A stretch of DNA of 64,000 nucleotides from Dipteronia dyeriana (Eukaryota > Streptophyta > Magnoliopsida > Sapindales > Sapindaceae). The stretch covers positions 43,153,098-43,217,097 of the forward strand of contig CM065297.1 in assembly GCA_032871835.1 (NCBI GenBank), in the 5' to 3' direction. Of this stretch, positions 45,739 through 57,828 are shown piece after piece (the first letter of the stretch is position 1; each line of letters opens with the position of its first letter). The notes below the pieces were generated by a model. That model was not told where the DNA came from and made no database searches. It saw only the letters and a program-made list of their open reading frames with translations. The position numbers were made by a program, and so were the translations under genes.

Positions 45739-47391
45739 GAGTGCATTTGGTATGCAGGATGGGATAATTTTCTTTTATCCCACGTTTGCCACATCCTAAA
45801 CATGGGACAGGATAGGACAATGTGGGATAAAAAACACAAAAAAAATATCCCACCAAAAATCCTCAGCCAAACTTGTCCCATTCGTGGGACAAGACGTGAA
45901 AAGAATTTTTTACTCTTATTTATTACAAATATCACAAAAAAAAAACCATCATAAAATGAAACCCTAATCAGAACACAACCATTTCTCCTTCTTTTTCTCT
46001 CTTGTCAGGCTTGCTTCCATTGAAATAAGACAACCCAACTCAAGCCAAAAGAGACAACGTAAAAAATCAAACGGTCGACATCTTCTTAATGGTCTTCTTA
46101 GTCCGATTCTCGATCACACTCATCTTTTGTGAGTTCTTCGATCCTTTTTTTCTAACTATTTTTTATTGGTTTTTTATGAGTTCTTCGCTCATCTTCGGCA
46201 TCTTCTCAACCTTTTCGCTCATCTTGATGTAGTTATTAGATTTTGAGCGGCTCTGTTGTACTTATTCTTCTTGTAAATTGGCAATCAAGACTTGGTATTC
46301 CTAAAGAACTTGAGCCGGTAAGTTTTATATATTTGGTCATGAATTTGCTTTATTTTTTGTTATTTGATGCCATACCAGATGTTGGTATAGGGCCGAGTAT
46401 ATGTTAGATTTGAGAGAGATTTGATGTTGTTCTTTTTTTTTACGTGGTGCTTAGTTTCTCATTTGTTTTGTTGTTGTTTGTTGTTGGTCTTTCTCTTGTT
46501 TTTCTAGCCTCCTGAGTTGCTGTGTCCTATTTTTTATTGGGGTTTTGATTTGAACATGTGGGCAAATCTCATTAATTAATAGTTTAATTATATAAATATA
46601 TAACAAAAAAAGTTGTATTTGGAGTATACATATCGGTTTCAGATTTTGAGCATTAAAATTTATCTATAAACTGACTTGGTATACATATTAGATTGAGATT
46701 TGAGACCAAACATGAACGAAAACTTGTTATCATTGTTTGGCTACATCACTAGCTTGACCACAAAGCAGACAAGTTGGTTCCAATATATTGAAATAAGTTG
46801 TTAATTTGCTTGACCTCTATAATTATCTAATACTTTAACATACAAAGTTAGCAATTTTGTGTTATCCAAAAATGAACCAGCAATGGATAAAAGGGTAACC
46901 ATTTAACTACCTTTTAACCAGAAAACAATAATAATAAATCTTGATTCTTGAAATCTATTTTACATGAATTTTAAAATTATGGTCAAAGCTAATAGTGTGC
47001 TATACATATAGTCAAGCTTAATGGGTATTTATAGATCTCAGAGAAAAAAAGCCTTTATTCATTCCTCAACGTAATAAACATCTGTCTAAGAATAAATTTC
47101 CACAGCTAGATATTTTGTAGTTTTTATACTTTTGCAGCTTTTGTAACTTGACAATATATAACTAGTCTAGCTTGTATTTTTTTAGTTAGTACAATTATAG
47201 CTGTTGGAATTTATGAGTTTCATGAACATTAAACATGTTAGTTTAAGATCCCGTGGTCTTATTAGCAACTATTTATATTTTTAAAATTATGACACTCTCC
47301 TTGCATTCTTTATTTAGCTTTAGCAAGATACATGGATGAACATGACAATCAACTTATTTTACCCATTCAAGCATAGAGACTTTCCGTACAC
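45739..47391 (+). other. Harbinger 5' untranslated region
   Basis: It starts with subterminal repeats rich in TGGGATA and TGGGACA phrases, then AT-rich sequence without supported coding. A pyrimidine-rich stretch at 46000-46220 with TTCTTCG repeats may be leader or promoter sequence. Confidence 0.5.
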
Positions 47392-47925
47392 ATGATGATG
47401 TGTTTTGCTAAAATCCATGTTTATTTATTTGAATATGAGAGAAGGCAATCTGAAAGGAGAAATTTAGGTCAAAGCGCATTTTCTAGACTTCAAATTAGGT
47501 TAAAAGAAATACAACGTATCACACGTGTAAGTGATACTAACTGTATATGGGAGTTACGAATGGATAGAAATGCCTTTGCAATGTTGTACGATTTGCTAAA
47601 AACTCGTAGTGGCTTGTTAGATAATGGTAATGTCACCATAGAAGAGCAAGTTGCTAGTTTTGTAAATATATTAGCACACCAGAAAAAAAATTGAAGTATT
47701 CAGGCTAGATTCTGTAGGTCTGGTGATACAATTAGTCGGTATGACCATCAAGTTTTGCATGCTTTGCTGCATTTAGAAGACATGTTTTTTGTAAAACCAA
47801 ATCCCGTCTCAAATGATTGTACGAACTCAAGGTGGAGATGGTTTATGGTAACAATTGTAACATTACAATATATACAACATGTCATTATCTAATAATTTAT
47901 ATTATCCACATAAAACATGAGTTGT

Positions 47926-47996
<71 letters not shown>

Positions 47997-48767
47997 AGGT
48001 TGTCTAGGAGCACTAGATGGAACATATATGGAAGTGACTGTAACTGAGTCTGACAAACCAAGGTATTGAACAAGAAAGGGAAATATAGCTACCAATGTAT
48101 TAGGTGCTTGCACTCGTGATTTGAAGTTTACATATGTCTTATCTGGTTGGGAGGGCTCAGCTACCGATTCTAGAGTTCTTCAGGATGCTATTACTAGACA
48201 TAATGGATTGAAGGTCCCATTTCGTAAGATAGTAATTTAAAACTACAACATTTTACTCTTATTTTTTTATCAATGACAACTAATATGTGTAGTTATTTTA
48301 GGTAATTATTATTTGGCCAATGTGGGATATACCAACGGTCAAAGTTTTCTTGCACCATATATAGGTACATGGTATCATTTACAAGATTGGGCGGACTTGG
48401 CTCACGCACATAGGAATTATAAGGAATATTTTAATATGAAGCACTCACAACTAGGAACATTATTGAGAGGTGTTTTGGTGTCTTGACGAAACGTAGGGCT
48501 ATACTACGAAGTCCATCTTTCTATCCAATTAGACTTCAAGGGCGAATGATCATAGCTTGTGCTTTGTTGCACAATTTTATTAGAAAGTACATGTCTGTTG
48601 ATCCAGAGGAATACACGTCAGTCACACTTAATGATTTGCCTATTAGGGAAAACTATCCAAATGAGTTAGAATCTATGAAACTTGTTGAAGGAAGCGATGA
48701 AAGAAGTCAATGGAGAGATGACATAGCCGAAAAGATGTTTGATGCTTGGACCTCACGGAGGACTTGA
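47392..48767 (+). pseudogene. PIF/Harbinger DDE transposase
   Basis: The N-terminal helical region reads CIWELRMDRNAFAMLYDLL and EEQVASFVNIL, then ARFCRSGDTISRYDHQVLHAL. The catalytic triad is visible: D in GALDGTYMEV (about 48020), D in [11 protein letters not shown] (about 48170) and E in NIIERCFGVLTKRR (about 48460). The C-terminus MIIACALLHNFIRKYM is typical. Introns are likely at about 47848-47998 (with a TA microsatellite) and at 48224-48301 (GTAAGAT...TTTTAG). Two TGA stops (47692 and 48067) each fall where relatives have Arg, suggesting CGA-to-TGA changes. The role of the family is cut-and-paste transposition with the Myb-like partner. Confidence 0.88.
47929..47996. repeat. TA microsatellite in transposase intron
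   Basis: An almost perfect TA run of about 68 bases (one G at 47980) lies in the first predicted intron, next to the acceptor AAG at 47998. Confidence 0.95.
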
Positions 48768-48980
48768 AACATTTATGTTTTTTTATTGACTTCTTGTTGA
48801 ACATTATGTATATGGATAATATGTGCTATATTTTTAAATTGTTGCTTGATAAAATACATTGTTGAACTTCGTTGATAAAATAATATTTTGTTGATGTTGC
48901 CTAAATTCATACATTTGTATTAATTCTCTTGAATTTATTATTAGTTTTATTTGTATGTTCTAAATTGTATTAAATGATAG
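48768..48980 (+). other. Spacer between the two Harbinger genes
   Basis: About 210 AT-rich bases with no coding signal. The Myb-like frame opens after TGATAG at 48980, which could be an acceptor site of a lost upstream exon. Confidence 0.4.
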
Positions 48981-49304
48981 GAAAATTCGGTATGTCTGTA
49001 GACGCGGTTGGACACATGAAGAAGAGAATGTTATGATTAGCATTCTTGAAGGGTTGTTGCTGATGGTGGTAGATGCGATAATGGTAGTTTTAGGTCTGGT
49101 ACCTATGAGCAGGTCGCTTCAAAGATGCGTGAAAAAATTTTAAAAATTAATATAACTGTAAAACATGTGCAAAACAAAATGAAGCGAATGAAAGATAAAT
49201 ATTCAGTGGCATACGATATGCTCAACACGAGTGGGTTTGGCTGAGATGACACTCACAAATGTGTTGTTGTCGACAGTCCTGAAATCCAAGATAAATACCT
49301 AAAG
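48981..49304 (+). pseudogene. Harbinger Myb/SANT-like protein, exon 1
   Basis: The frame CRRGWTHEEENVMISILEG is followed, after a one-base shift, by VADGGRCDNGSFRSGTYEQV and KHVQNKMKRMKDKYSVAYDML. This is the plant Myb/SANT-like domain (Myb_DNA-bind_3 type) found in the second Harbinger ORF, which helps the transposase bind DNA and enter the nucleus in characterised relatives. A TGA replaces a conserved Trp after SGFG. The exon ends CTAAAG with donor GTCAGT at 49305. I find no good start codon, so the N-terminus is uncertain. Confidence 0.8.
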
Positions 49305-49345
49305 GTCAGTGCTTATATTAATTTTGTTTTTATATTTGATCAATC

Positions 49346-49350
49346 AATAT
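49346..49350. repeat. Target site duplication AATAT (left)
   Basis: AATAT precedes the LTR boundary TGAAAATTC at 49351 and recurs at 57760-57764. Confidence 0.88.
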
Positions 49351-50985
49351 TGAAAATTCTCTTTAGAATGTGTGTGTCTAAACCTAGAGAGGGGGGGGGG
49401 GGGGGGGGAGGGGATGAATAGGTTTTAATCGAATCAATTACCGATTTTTCGATTAATCAACATTAACACAAATTACCTGAAATAAACAAGCATTCAACAA
49501 AACTAATTATGCTTAAAACAATAACAATGCACAATATTTACACGGAAACCCTCCAAATGGCTGATATGTGCACCACACTCAATCCTCAAATCCACTATTG
49601 AATGAAAGTTTAAAACCTAGGTTGACCTCTTGTCACACCCTCAGTTACTAACCCTTTCACTCAATCCAACGGGCCTTAATAGTGATTCATGATCTATTTG
49701 CTTGTGCACTAACCACTTAGTCACAAGACTTAACCTCAATGAAGAGTCAAAACAACCTAAGTGAATATGATGAAATATTCAAACATGTAAATAGTGCTAG
49801 GCTAAACTAAATGCTTATATAGGAATTCAAGGATATCAATAAATGCAATTCCTAGATATCAATGTCTAAATGCAAGTGCAAGACCAAACTAGATATAGCT
49901 ATGAGAGACTAAAACCTAGTTATCATATAAAAGCCAATCAACAAAAGTTGTCATGAACATGGCAAGGAGCAATCGATGCAATTAACAAGTGCAATCAATT
50001 AGACATAAACATTATCTATATGCAAAGCATAGAGATTAGCTAGAAGGGTAAAATCATCCTAATTGCTAGCTATCATAAAACAATATTCTCAACCAACAAC
50101 CAATATCACAAGCATGTCATAAAAGCTTTTAAACACAAGAGCATGCATTTGATTTGCAATCAAAGCTAAAATCTAGGCATATATGTCATAGTAATGAAAT
50201 AATGAAGTCTAGGACATGTAGAGATTACCTAGTCATGAAACATATGAAGACCCATGCTTGAGGGGTGAAGAATGATGTTATATGGTCATGGATGAAGGTT
50301 TGGTTGAGTAAAAGAGTGTTCTTGGGAGTCTCTCTCTCTCTAGAAAAGCTAGGTTACAAAACAATGGTTGTTTTAACTCCTTAAAACACAAAGAGAAGAG
50401 AAAAGAACATATATGTATTGTACCCTACATGAAACGACATTGTTTTGGATGAAGGGCAACTAAATCCCATCATGACCGCTATCTGGACCGCGGTATAGGC
50501 AAGTGTCTAGACCATGGTACAAAAAGTGGTGCAACGCTTGGGAACCTCTGCTTGGGAGACCATTGTGTATGCAACAAGCACATGCTGCGGTAGCAGCAAC
50601 AAGCATATGCCATGGTAGCAGCAACGTTCAATGCCTAGAGAACACCGATGTGTATTGCATCAAAGGCAATGCATAGGGAGCGGTCCTATCATCGGTTATG
50701 TGAAAAATCCTCTTCTAAGGGCAAACTAGATGCATCAAACACCCAAGCAAGAGTTATGGCAAAAGGCACACAATTAAGATAATTAATCATTCATTCAAGA
50801 TGATCAAAACATGCAATAGAGTGTGTGTGTGTGCACTAAAAACTCTTCAAACAAGGTTAATCAAGTGATTTACCTTTTGAAGCTTGAGCTAGGTCTTGAA
50901 CAATGATGAACTAAACTGTCCTTACATATTAATCCCCAAATGTGGTTGTTAACGAAATGAGCCAATCAAAACTGAGGAACTTACA
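49351..50985 (-). repeat. 3' LTR of minus-strand SIRE-like element (1635 bp)
   Basis: On the minus strand it runs TGTAAGTTCCTCAG...GAGAATTTTCA. A C-run (G at 49391-49408 on the plus strand) sits near the end. The internal CpG-rich repeat block (50440-50700) is more decayed than in the copy at 9470. Confidence 0.92.
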
Positions 50986-52225
50986 ATCTCTCTTTTTGGC
51001 TATTTCGTGACAAAACCACCACTCACAAAATATCCTTACAAACATACAAAACAAAAGACTAGAGGTCAATAAAACATTTTTCTACAATACAAAGAGATGC
51101 CTAAACACTAGATCTTCAAGTCATCCATCTCTTGTAGAATCAACATCCTTACAAAACAATATAACTACACTTTCCAAGACAAGTGTATGTGAGGTGATTA
51201 AGAAAGATAAAAAAAAATTAGCAAGTTGCAAACAAGAAAAACAAACACCATGCAATAACAATGCAAATGCAAATGCTCCCCCTGAATTAGTTAACTCCCC
51301 CTCAACGAGTCAAACGCCCCTCATATGCAACTCTTAACTCCCCCTTAAATCATGCCACTCTCAACTCCCCTTTAAATCCACATTACTCCCTTTTTTTGTC
51401 ATGAGATAGACAAAAAGTATCCCCTAAAAAAGGCATTAGCAAGGAGAGCTTATGGCATAAGACATGTGCATAATCATATAAACAAATTTATGTAAATCAA
51501 TTTAGAAGAGAGAATCAAGGAGTTTTATTAGATAAAAAATGTGTGAGCGAATGCTTTGCATACAAGACAAGTTGTATTCAATATCAAAACATGGTACTTG
51601 GCAAACCAAAATAACAAGGGTTTCCAAGAGAATTCAAACAAATTTCACCCTTTGTCATTGAATTAATAAGATATATGTTGTAAAATAAATTCATTTTAAG
51701 AACAACTATATCAAACTTTACAAGCAAAATAAGACATGAGCGACTATTACTCCCTTTTTTATTTTTCCGGGTGGAATGCCCATATAATAGTAGCCTTGTT
51801 CGACAAGTAAAGAGAGAGAGAGACTTTTGGACTATAAAATCCTTGAAATGGATACAAGATCCTTATTGATTGAATTCTCATAATTGCTTTCACACACATT
51901 TTTTTCATTTATTTTAGAGCATTCAATAATTTCATCATGCATATTACTCTAAAGCATGACAAAGAAATAATCAACATGTCATGGAGATCAATTATAGGTC
52001 ATTCAAAATGTACTTCACAATCAATTCTTCTATTCCAAAAATGCATGTTTGGTCAAAAATAAGACATGGATTGCATGTAAAGCAAATTTACACACTTATA
52101 AAAATAATGTACACCTAATCATCTCAAGCGATTAATAAAGAAGCATAAATATTATCAATGAGCACAATGCATTGCAAATTTTCTCTCTTTGCTTGAGCTC
52201 CCCATATTATGTCAATCAAAACAAG
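50986..52225 (-). other. 3' UTR of SIRE-like element
   Basis: No coding sequence is supported. It has repeated CCCCCTCAACT-type phrases on the plus strand (51280-51390), the complement of the GGGGGAGTTGAG repeats at 8858-8975. The polypurine tract AAAAAGAGAGAT ends at 50986, next to the LTR. Confidence 0.75.
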
Positions 52226-53875
52226 TCAAGAGGGGATATGAGTCCCTATAGACTTACCAAGTCCATTGGACCTAGTTGAGCCTATGGGTGAACCCTTAGC
52301 ACAATGGTATGTGAGTTCATCTTCTGTAATCCATTTAGTTGACACATTGTTATTCCTAGTGGTCAAGATCATCATATTACTCCTAGGATCATTAACACTA
52401 GCTTACTTAGGCACATCCATATTGGCTCTAGCCCTTTTTCTTTCAATTATGTTCTTAATTCTACATATGTTAATGTACTTGAAGCAATTTGGTCTAATAT
52501 GACCATCAAAACCATAAAAATGACATGAAGGAATAAAATGAGGGATCATACCATTCCTTTGGAAGGACAAAGGTGCTTTCCCATGACTTTGAGCTTTTCT
52601 TTTGTATGGTGTTGGTTCTCTTCTTCCCTGTTTTTGAGTTGGAGAAGATTACTTCCTTGGTTGAACATGCAGGAAATGCTTCTTGGCTTGATGGCATTTA
52701 GGTTGAGGGACGGTTGCTTGATGTGCTCTCATTGGTTGAGCTTTAGCTTCACTTCTTGGTGCCATCTTGACTTGGGAATTTCTAGAGCACTCTTCTAGTT
52801 CAATTTTCTTCTTAGGATAGAATGGAGGAAGAGGCTCTTTAAAGTCCATGCTCTTGATAAATGTTGTCTTGCTAGAAGTTGAGGTCTCCTTGTCATCTTC
52901 AAACCCTAGACCTCTCTTGTCACTTGGCTTCTTACCAACTCCCAACATATGGTCAAGCTTCTCCGTACTCGAAGTCATCTTAGCAATCAATTCTCCAGCT
53001 TCTCTCAGCTTCTTCTTCAAGCTTTCTTCCACCTTTCTCCTATTTTTCACTTTCTCACTTAAGTAAGTCACTTCGGTTGATAGCTTGAGGTTCTCTTCCT
53101 TGAGCTTTTGAACCTTTTTCTTCATCTTCAACCTTGAGCTTTGAAAATCCTTAATGAACACTTCAAGGTTCATACTCTCTACATTTTCATTTGTAGATTG
53201 AGATGAGGAACTCTCATCACTAGAGTCATCACTTTTGTCTCTTGTCGTCACATTTACAACACCTCCATAAGTAGCTTCATCAATCACACTTCTAGCTCCT
53301 TTATCTTCAATTTCCCCTATAGAGTCACAAATTAAGGCCTTGTTTCCTTTTTCAATATCTTCTACAAGGGACGCTCCAAAATCCGTGTAGTTGAAAACTA
53401 CCTCTTTATCACTTAAGGAATCCTCTTCACTCCCACTATCGCTTGATGAAGTGGAAACCACCTTCCTTTTCTTCTTCTTCTTCTTCAAGTTAGCACACTC
53501 AGTGGCTATGTGACCAAACCCACTACACTAATAGCATTGAATGCCTTTTCTTGTAGGCTTCTCTTGCCTTGACTCAATCTTCTTCTTTGAGTCATTCTTG
53601 TGAAGTTTCATAAACTTTATGAATCTCTTCACCATAAGAGCCATCTCCTCATCTGAGTCATCCGCCTCATCTGAGTCATCCGCCTCATTTGAGTCACCAT
53701 AATCATTGGTCATCTTCGGAAGAGTGTACCTATCTTCAATCACCATTCATGACCAGTCATTTATTTGAAAAATATAAGACTCCATCTTGCCTTTCCATCA
53801 GGCATAATTATCACCCTTAAGCAAATGTGGTCTTATAGTTAATGCTCCCTCTTTGCTCATCCCAAGCTCACTCAT
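52226..53875 (-). pseudogene. SIRE-type gag with two zinc knuckles and coiled coil
   Basis: The start is the ATG at 53875 (MSELGMSKEGALTIRPHLL, KGDNYA). A jump then removes most of the gag core and joins it to MVIEDRYTLPKM and an acidic repeat (DDSDEADDSDEE). The first knuckle reads CY-stop-CSGFGHIATEC, where a TAG sits between the two cysteines. The following 279-residue frame (53488-52649) has a Lys tract, Ser-rich acidic region, a coiled coil (residues about 105-180) and the SIRE/copia signature HMLGVGKKPSDKRGLGFE. A second knuckle CHFYGFDGHIRPNC (one Cys is Tyr) lies at about 52530-52480. It ends IGTHIPS with a stop, and no protease follows. Confidence 0.85.
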
Positions 53876-53990
53876 AGTATTTGGGTTATAAATGAATGAG
53901 ATGCAAATGTAATGCAACACACAAGATGTAAACAACAAAAATACACAAGCAAGACACAGAGAGCACGGATCTCCTAAGTATATCTAGGCA

Positions 53991-54005
53991 CCTAATCTGA
54001 TACCA
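53991..54005 (-). other. Primer-binding site, tRNA-Met type
   Basis: On the minus strand TGGTATCAGATTAGG follows the LTR end TTTTCA by two bases. The first ten bases match the complement of initiator tRNA-Met and the rest diverge. Confidence 0.75.
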
Positions 54006-54007
54006 AT

Positions 54008-55065
54008 TGAAAATCCCCTTTAGAATGTGTGTGTCTAAACCTAGAGAGAAGTGAATAGGTTTTAATCGAATCAATTACCAATTTTTTGATATATCAATAT
54101 TTACACAAATTACCCCAAATAAACAAGCATTCAATAAAACTAAATATGCTTAAAACAATAACAACACACAATATTTACGTGAAAATCCTCTAAATGGGAA
54201 AACCACGGGATGATATGTGCCAGTTACTAACCCTTTCACTCTTGTCACATATGCCAGTTACTAACCCTTTCACTCTACCCAACGGGCCATAATAGTGATT
54301 CTTTATCTATTTGCTTGTGAACTAACTACTTAACCACAATGAAGAGTCAAAACAACCTAAGTGTATATGATGAAATCTTCAAACATGCAAATAGTGCTAG
54401 GCTGCACTAAATGCTTATCTAGGAATTCAAGGATATCAATAAATGCAATTCCTAGATATCAATGTTTAAATGCAAGTGCAAGACCTAACTAGAAATAGCT
54501 TTGAGAGACTAAAACCTAGTTATCATATTAAAGCCAATCAACAAAAGTTATCATGGACATGGTAAGGAGCGATCAATGCATTTAACAAGTGCAATCAACT
54601 AGACATAAACAATATCTAAATGCAAAGCATAGAGATTTAGCTAGAGGGGTAAAATCGTCATAATTGCTAGCTATCACAAAACAATATTCTAAACCAACAA
54701 CCAACATCACAAGCATGTCATAAAAGATTTTAAACACAAGAGCATGCATTTGATTTGCAATAAAAGCTAAAACCTATACATATATGTCATTGTAATGAAA
54801 TAATGAAGTCTAGGACATGTAGAGATTACCTAGTCATGAAACCTATGAAGTCCCATGCGTGAAGGATGAAGAATGATGTTATATGTTCATGGATGAAGGT
54901 TTGGTTGAGTAAAAGAATGTTCTTGGGAGTCTCTCTCTCTCTAGAAAAACTAGGTTACATAATAATGGCTGCTTTTTAAAACACAAAGAGAAAAGAAAAG
55001 AACATATATGTATTATACCCTACACGAAACGATATCGTTTTGGACAAAGGGCAACTAAATCCCAT
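54008..55065 (-). repeat. 5' LTR of SIRE-like element, 3' part
   Basis: It is collinear with 49351-50475 of the 3' LTR, but the C-run is reduced here, leaving only GAGAGAAGTG. It contains a duplicated phrase (CAGTTACTAACCCTTTCACTC twice, at about 54220 and 54250). It is cut at CCCAT by the solo LTR. Confidence 0.88.
55061..55065. repeat. Target site duplication CCCAT
   Basis: CCCAT before the solo LTR pairs with CCCGT at 57264-57268, one transition. The uninterrupted copy reads CCCATCATGACC at about 50465. Confidence 0.8.
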
Positions 55066-57263
55066 TGAAAGTTTCCTAAAAACGTGTGTCTATACCTAGA
55101 GGGGGGGGGGGGGGTGAATAGGTTTTAATCAAGTCAATTACCAATTTTTCTTGATTAGTTAATATTTAAAATTCACCCAATAAAACAAACATACAACATC
55201 AAGTGTAAAGTGCGGAAATATAAACAACACAAGATGTATACGTGGAAACCCTCCAAATGGAAAAAACCACGGGCTGTTAAGTGCGCCACACTCGGTCACA
55301 GAAATCCACTATATGAATAAAAGGTTACACCCTCAAGTGATACTCAAACTCTCACTCTCAACAACCTTAGGCTACGGACACCGCCACTCTCCACTCTTGG
55401 TTCAATCTCTAGTGATATCTCCTGATCCACTACTCTTGGCGTGAGCACCTCTTGCTCTACCCCTTGGGCCTTTTATAGTGGATACCCGACCAATTGCTTG
55501 CTAACCTACCCTTGGTTGCAAGGCTTATCTTGCTTGTGCAACTTCACACAGAAGCCATAAGACTTTAACTCAATGAAGAGTATATGGCCTAAGTGTATAT
55601 ATGACACTATGCTCAAATGCAATTATGTGTAAGATCAAACACAAAATGCTTAACTAGATGTAGATAATGCAATTAAACATCCTAGTTATCAAACAATGCC
55701 TACATGCCCATACCAAGGACTCAATTAGATGTGTAGATAAAATCTAACAACCTAATTGTCAGTAAAAGTCCAACAAACACAAGTTGTCACAACAAATAAT
55801 CAAGGGCAATTTTGCAATCAAGAAATGCAATCAGTGAGGCATACACACAAATGTTCATAAACTAGACTAGATGCACAAAGTCAACCTAATCATCAATTAT
55901 GTATACATGAACATTCATGGATTAGCTATTTAGGCATAAATGACCTAATAATGAAAGCTATCACAATACAAACCCCAAACATGTCATAATTTCAATAAAT
56001 ATGCAATTGATATGAAGAATTGCTAATTTAAGCAATAAATGACATGTCTTGGTAAGCTAGAACAATAAATGAACAACAATGGTGGTTCTACTTACCAATC
56101 AATGAAAACTCATGCTTGGAATGATGCTTGAATGCAAGATGAAGATGAGTTTGTGGTTTGGAGAGTCAAATAACAAAGCTTAAAGCTTTCTCTCTCTAAT
56201 GGAGGTTCTCTCACTTTAAAGATGGGTTCTTTGAGCTCTAAGAAGGCAAGGAAGAAGAAAAGAACATATGTAAAGAAGCCCTACACAAAACGGCATCGTT
56301 TTGGACTTGGGAGACAAAGTCCTGCACGACCGCTGTGCATGCCATGGCCTAGGCAAGTGTCCAAACCGTGGTCAGTGCAGCATGGCACGGCTGGACATTA
56401 CTGCTGCCTAGGTCGCTGGCTAGGCATGGCACCAACAGTGGTCTAGGCCGCAGTACACCCCAGACAGCACAACAACTCGAACTTCGAGTGACCCAAAACA
56501 TGACCAAACAACATCCAAACCTTTTGTATAATATACTGTTGGAAAGGTATGGAAGTCTACTTTCTAGTCCATTTACGAAAAATGATTTAAATGTCTGTAG
56601 AGAAAGTTGTGCTCTTTTTAGTGACCAAAGGTCAGAAATGACAACAACAGAGATGCCCTGTTTTTGTGGTCACTTTGGAGATTTCAAAACCAATCCAAAC
56701 GGTCATAAAATATTACAAATAATATATAGTTGGGAAGGTATGGGTGTCTAGTTTCTACAGAAATTTTCAAAACTCATTTTGAATTATTTTATAAAAATAT
56801 ATGGTCACAAGACCATACAAATGTCAGTTTTGAAAAATATTAAATCATTGAAATACACTCTTTTGAAACTAGACACCTTACTCCATATAACCAAACCAAT
56901 AGATGAATGAGACCTTCTCATATGGTCACTCAATGTGCTAAAACAAGTACACCATCGTGCAAGCGCTAACACAACACAATACTACAGTTAAATCTATAAA
57001 TGAAGTGCAAGTTTGATTGTGAAGAGATGCACACATATAAACAATATCAACACAAATGCAAGATCAACAAGGCATGCATGAGGTGTGTGTGTGCACCTAA
57101 ACTCTTCAAGAGGCAGAGTCACATGAATATACCTTTTGCTCTTGAAGTCATGGAGATGCTTGGAAGCTTGCCAATGAGGACCTAAGCTACCCATTACACA
57201 ATCATCCCAAATGTGGTGTGGTTTGTCATGAAATAAGCCAATCATAAAATTGAGGTCCTTACA
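55066..57263 (-). repeat. Solo LTR of a related SIRE-like subfamily (2198 bp)
   Basis: It runs from TGTAAGGACCTC (at 57263 on the minus strand) to AACTTTCA (55066), with the C-run near its end (G 55101-55114 on the plus strand). It closely resembles the LTR of 6844-11095 at both ends but not its host LTR. No internal region or second LTR is present, and 5 bp CCCRT flanks both sides, which is the signature of LTR-LTR recombination. Frames in 56222-56751 are incidental. Confidence 0.9.
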
Positions 57264-57759
57264 CCCGTCATGACCGCTGTCTAGACTGTGGTATAGGCAA
57301 GTGTCCAAACCGCGGTACAGAGAGCGGTGCAACGCTTGGGAACCTCTATTTGGGAGACCACAATGCATGCAACAAGCATATAACGCTATAGCAGCAGCGT
57401 ACAATGCCTGGAGAACACCGCTGTGTAGACCGCGTCGGAGGCAATGCACAGGGAGCTGTCCCATTCGCGGTTAAGAGGAAAATCCTCTTCTAAGGGAAAA
57501 CTAGATGCATCAAACACCCAAGCGAGAGTTATAGCAAAAAGGCACACAATTAAGACAATTAAGACAATTAAGCATTCATGCAAGATGATCAAAACATGCA
57601 TGAGAGTGTCTCTGTGCACTAATAACTCTTCAAATAAGGTTAAGCAAGTGATTTACCTTTTGACGCTTGAGTTAGGTCTTGAACAATGATGGCCTCAAAT
57701 ATTAATCCCCAAATGTGGTTGTCAACGAAATGAGCCAATAAAAAACTAAGGAACTTACA
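57264..57759 (-). repeat. 5' LTR of SIRE-like element, 5' part
   Basis: It resumes CATGACCGCTGTCT after the CCCGT copy and extends to the LTR start, TGTAAGTTCCTTAG on the minus strand at 57759. It includes the CpG-rich repeat block. Confidence 0.9.
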
Positions 57760-57764
57760 AATAT
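57760..57764. repeat. Target site duplication AATAT (right)
   Basis: This is the second copy of 49346-49350. Harbinger intron sequence continues after it. Confidence 0.88.
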
Positions 57765-57828
57765 AATTGTTTTATAATTCTATATTAATTGTTTTAATGA
57801 TTTAACATATATTTGTTTATTGTGATAG

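Larger units (their letters stand above)
49351..57759 (-). mobile_element. SIRE-like gag-only element, minus strand
   Basis: On the minus strand: 5' LTR (57759-54008, split by a nested LTR), primer-binding site, gag (53875-52226), 3' UTR (52225-50986) and 3' LTR (50985-49351). TG...CA ends are flanked by perfect AATAT. No protease, integrase, RT or RNase H exists in the 3.0 kb internal region. Gag passes into the 3' UTR at the same point as in 6844-11095. It lies in the intron of the Harbinger Myb-like gene. Confidence 0.92.

Noticed and set aside
47817..48113. Ile-Tyr repeat proteins on both strands
   Set aside because: They are products of the TA microsatellite in the transposase intron. 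The minus-strand frame 47928-48113 is antisense to the transposase exon.
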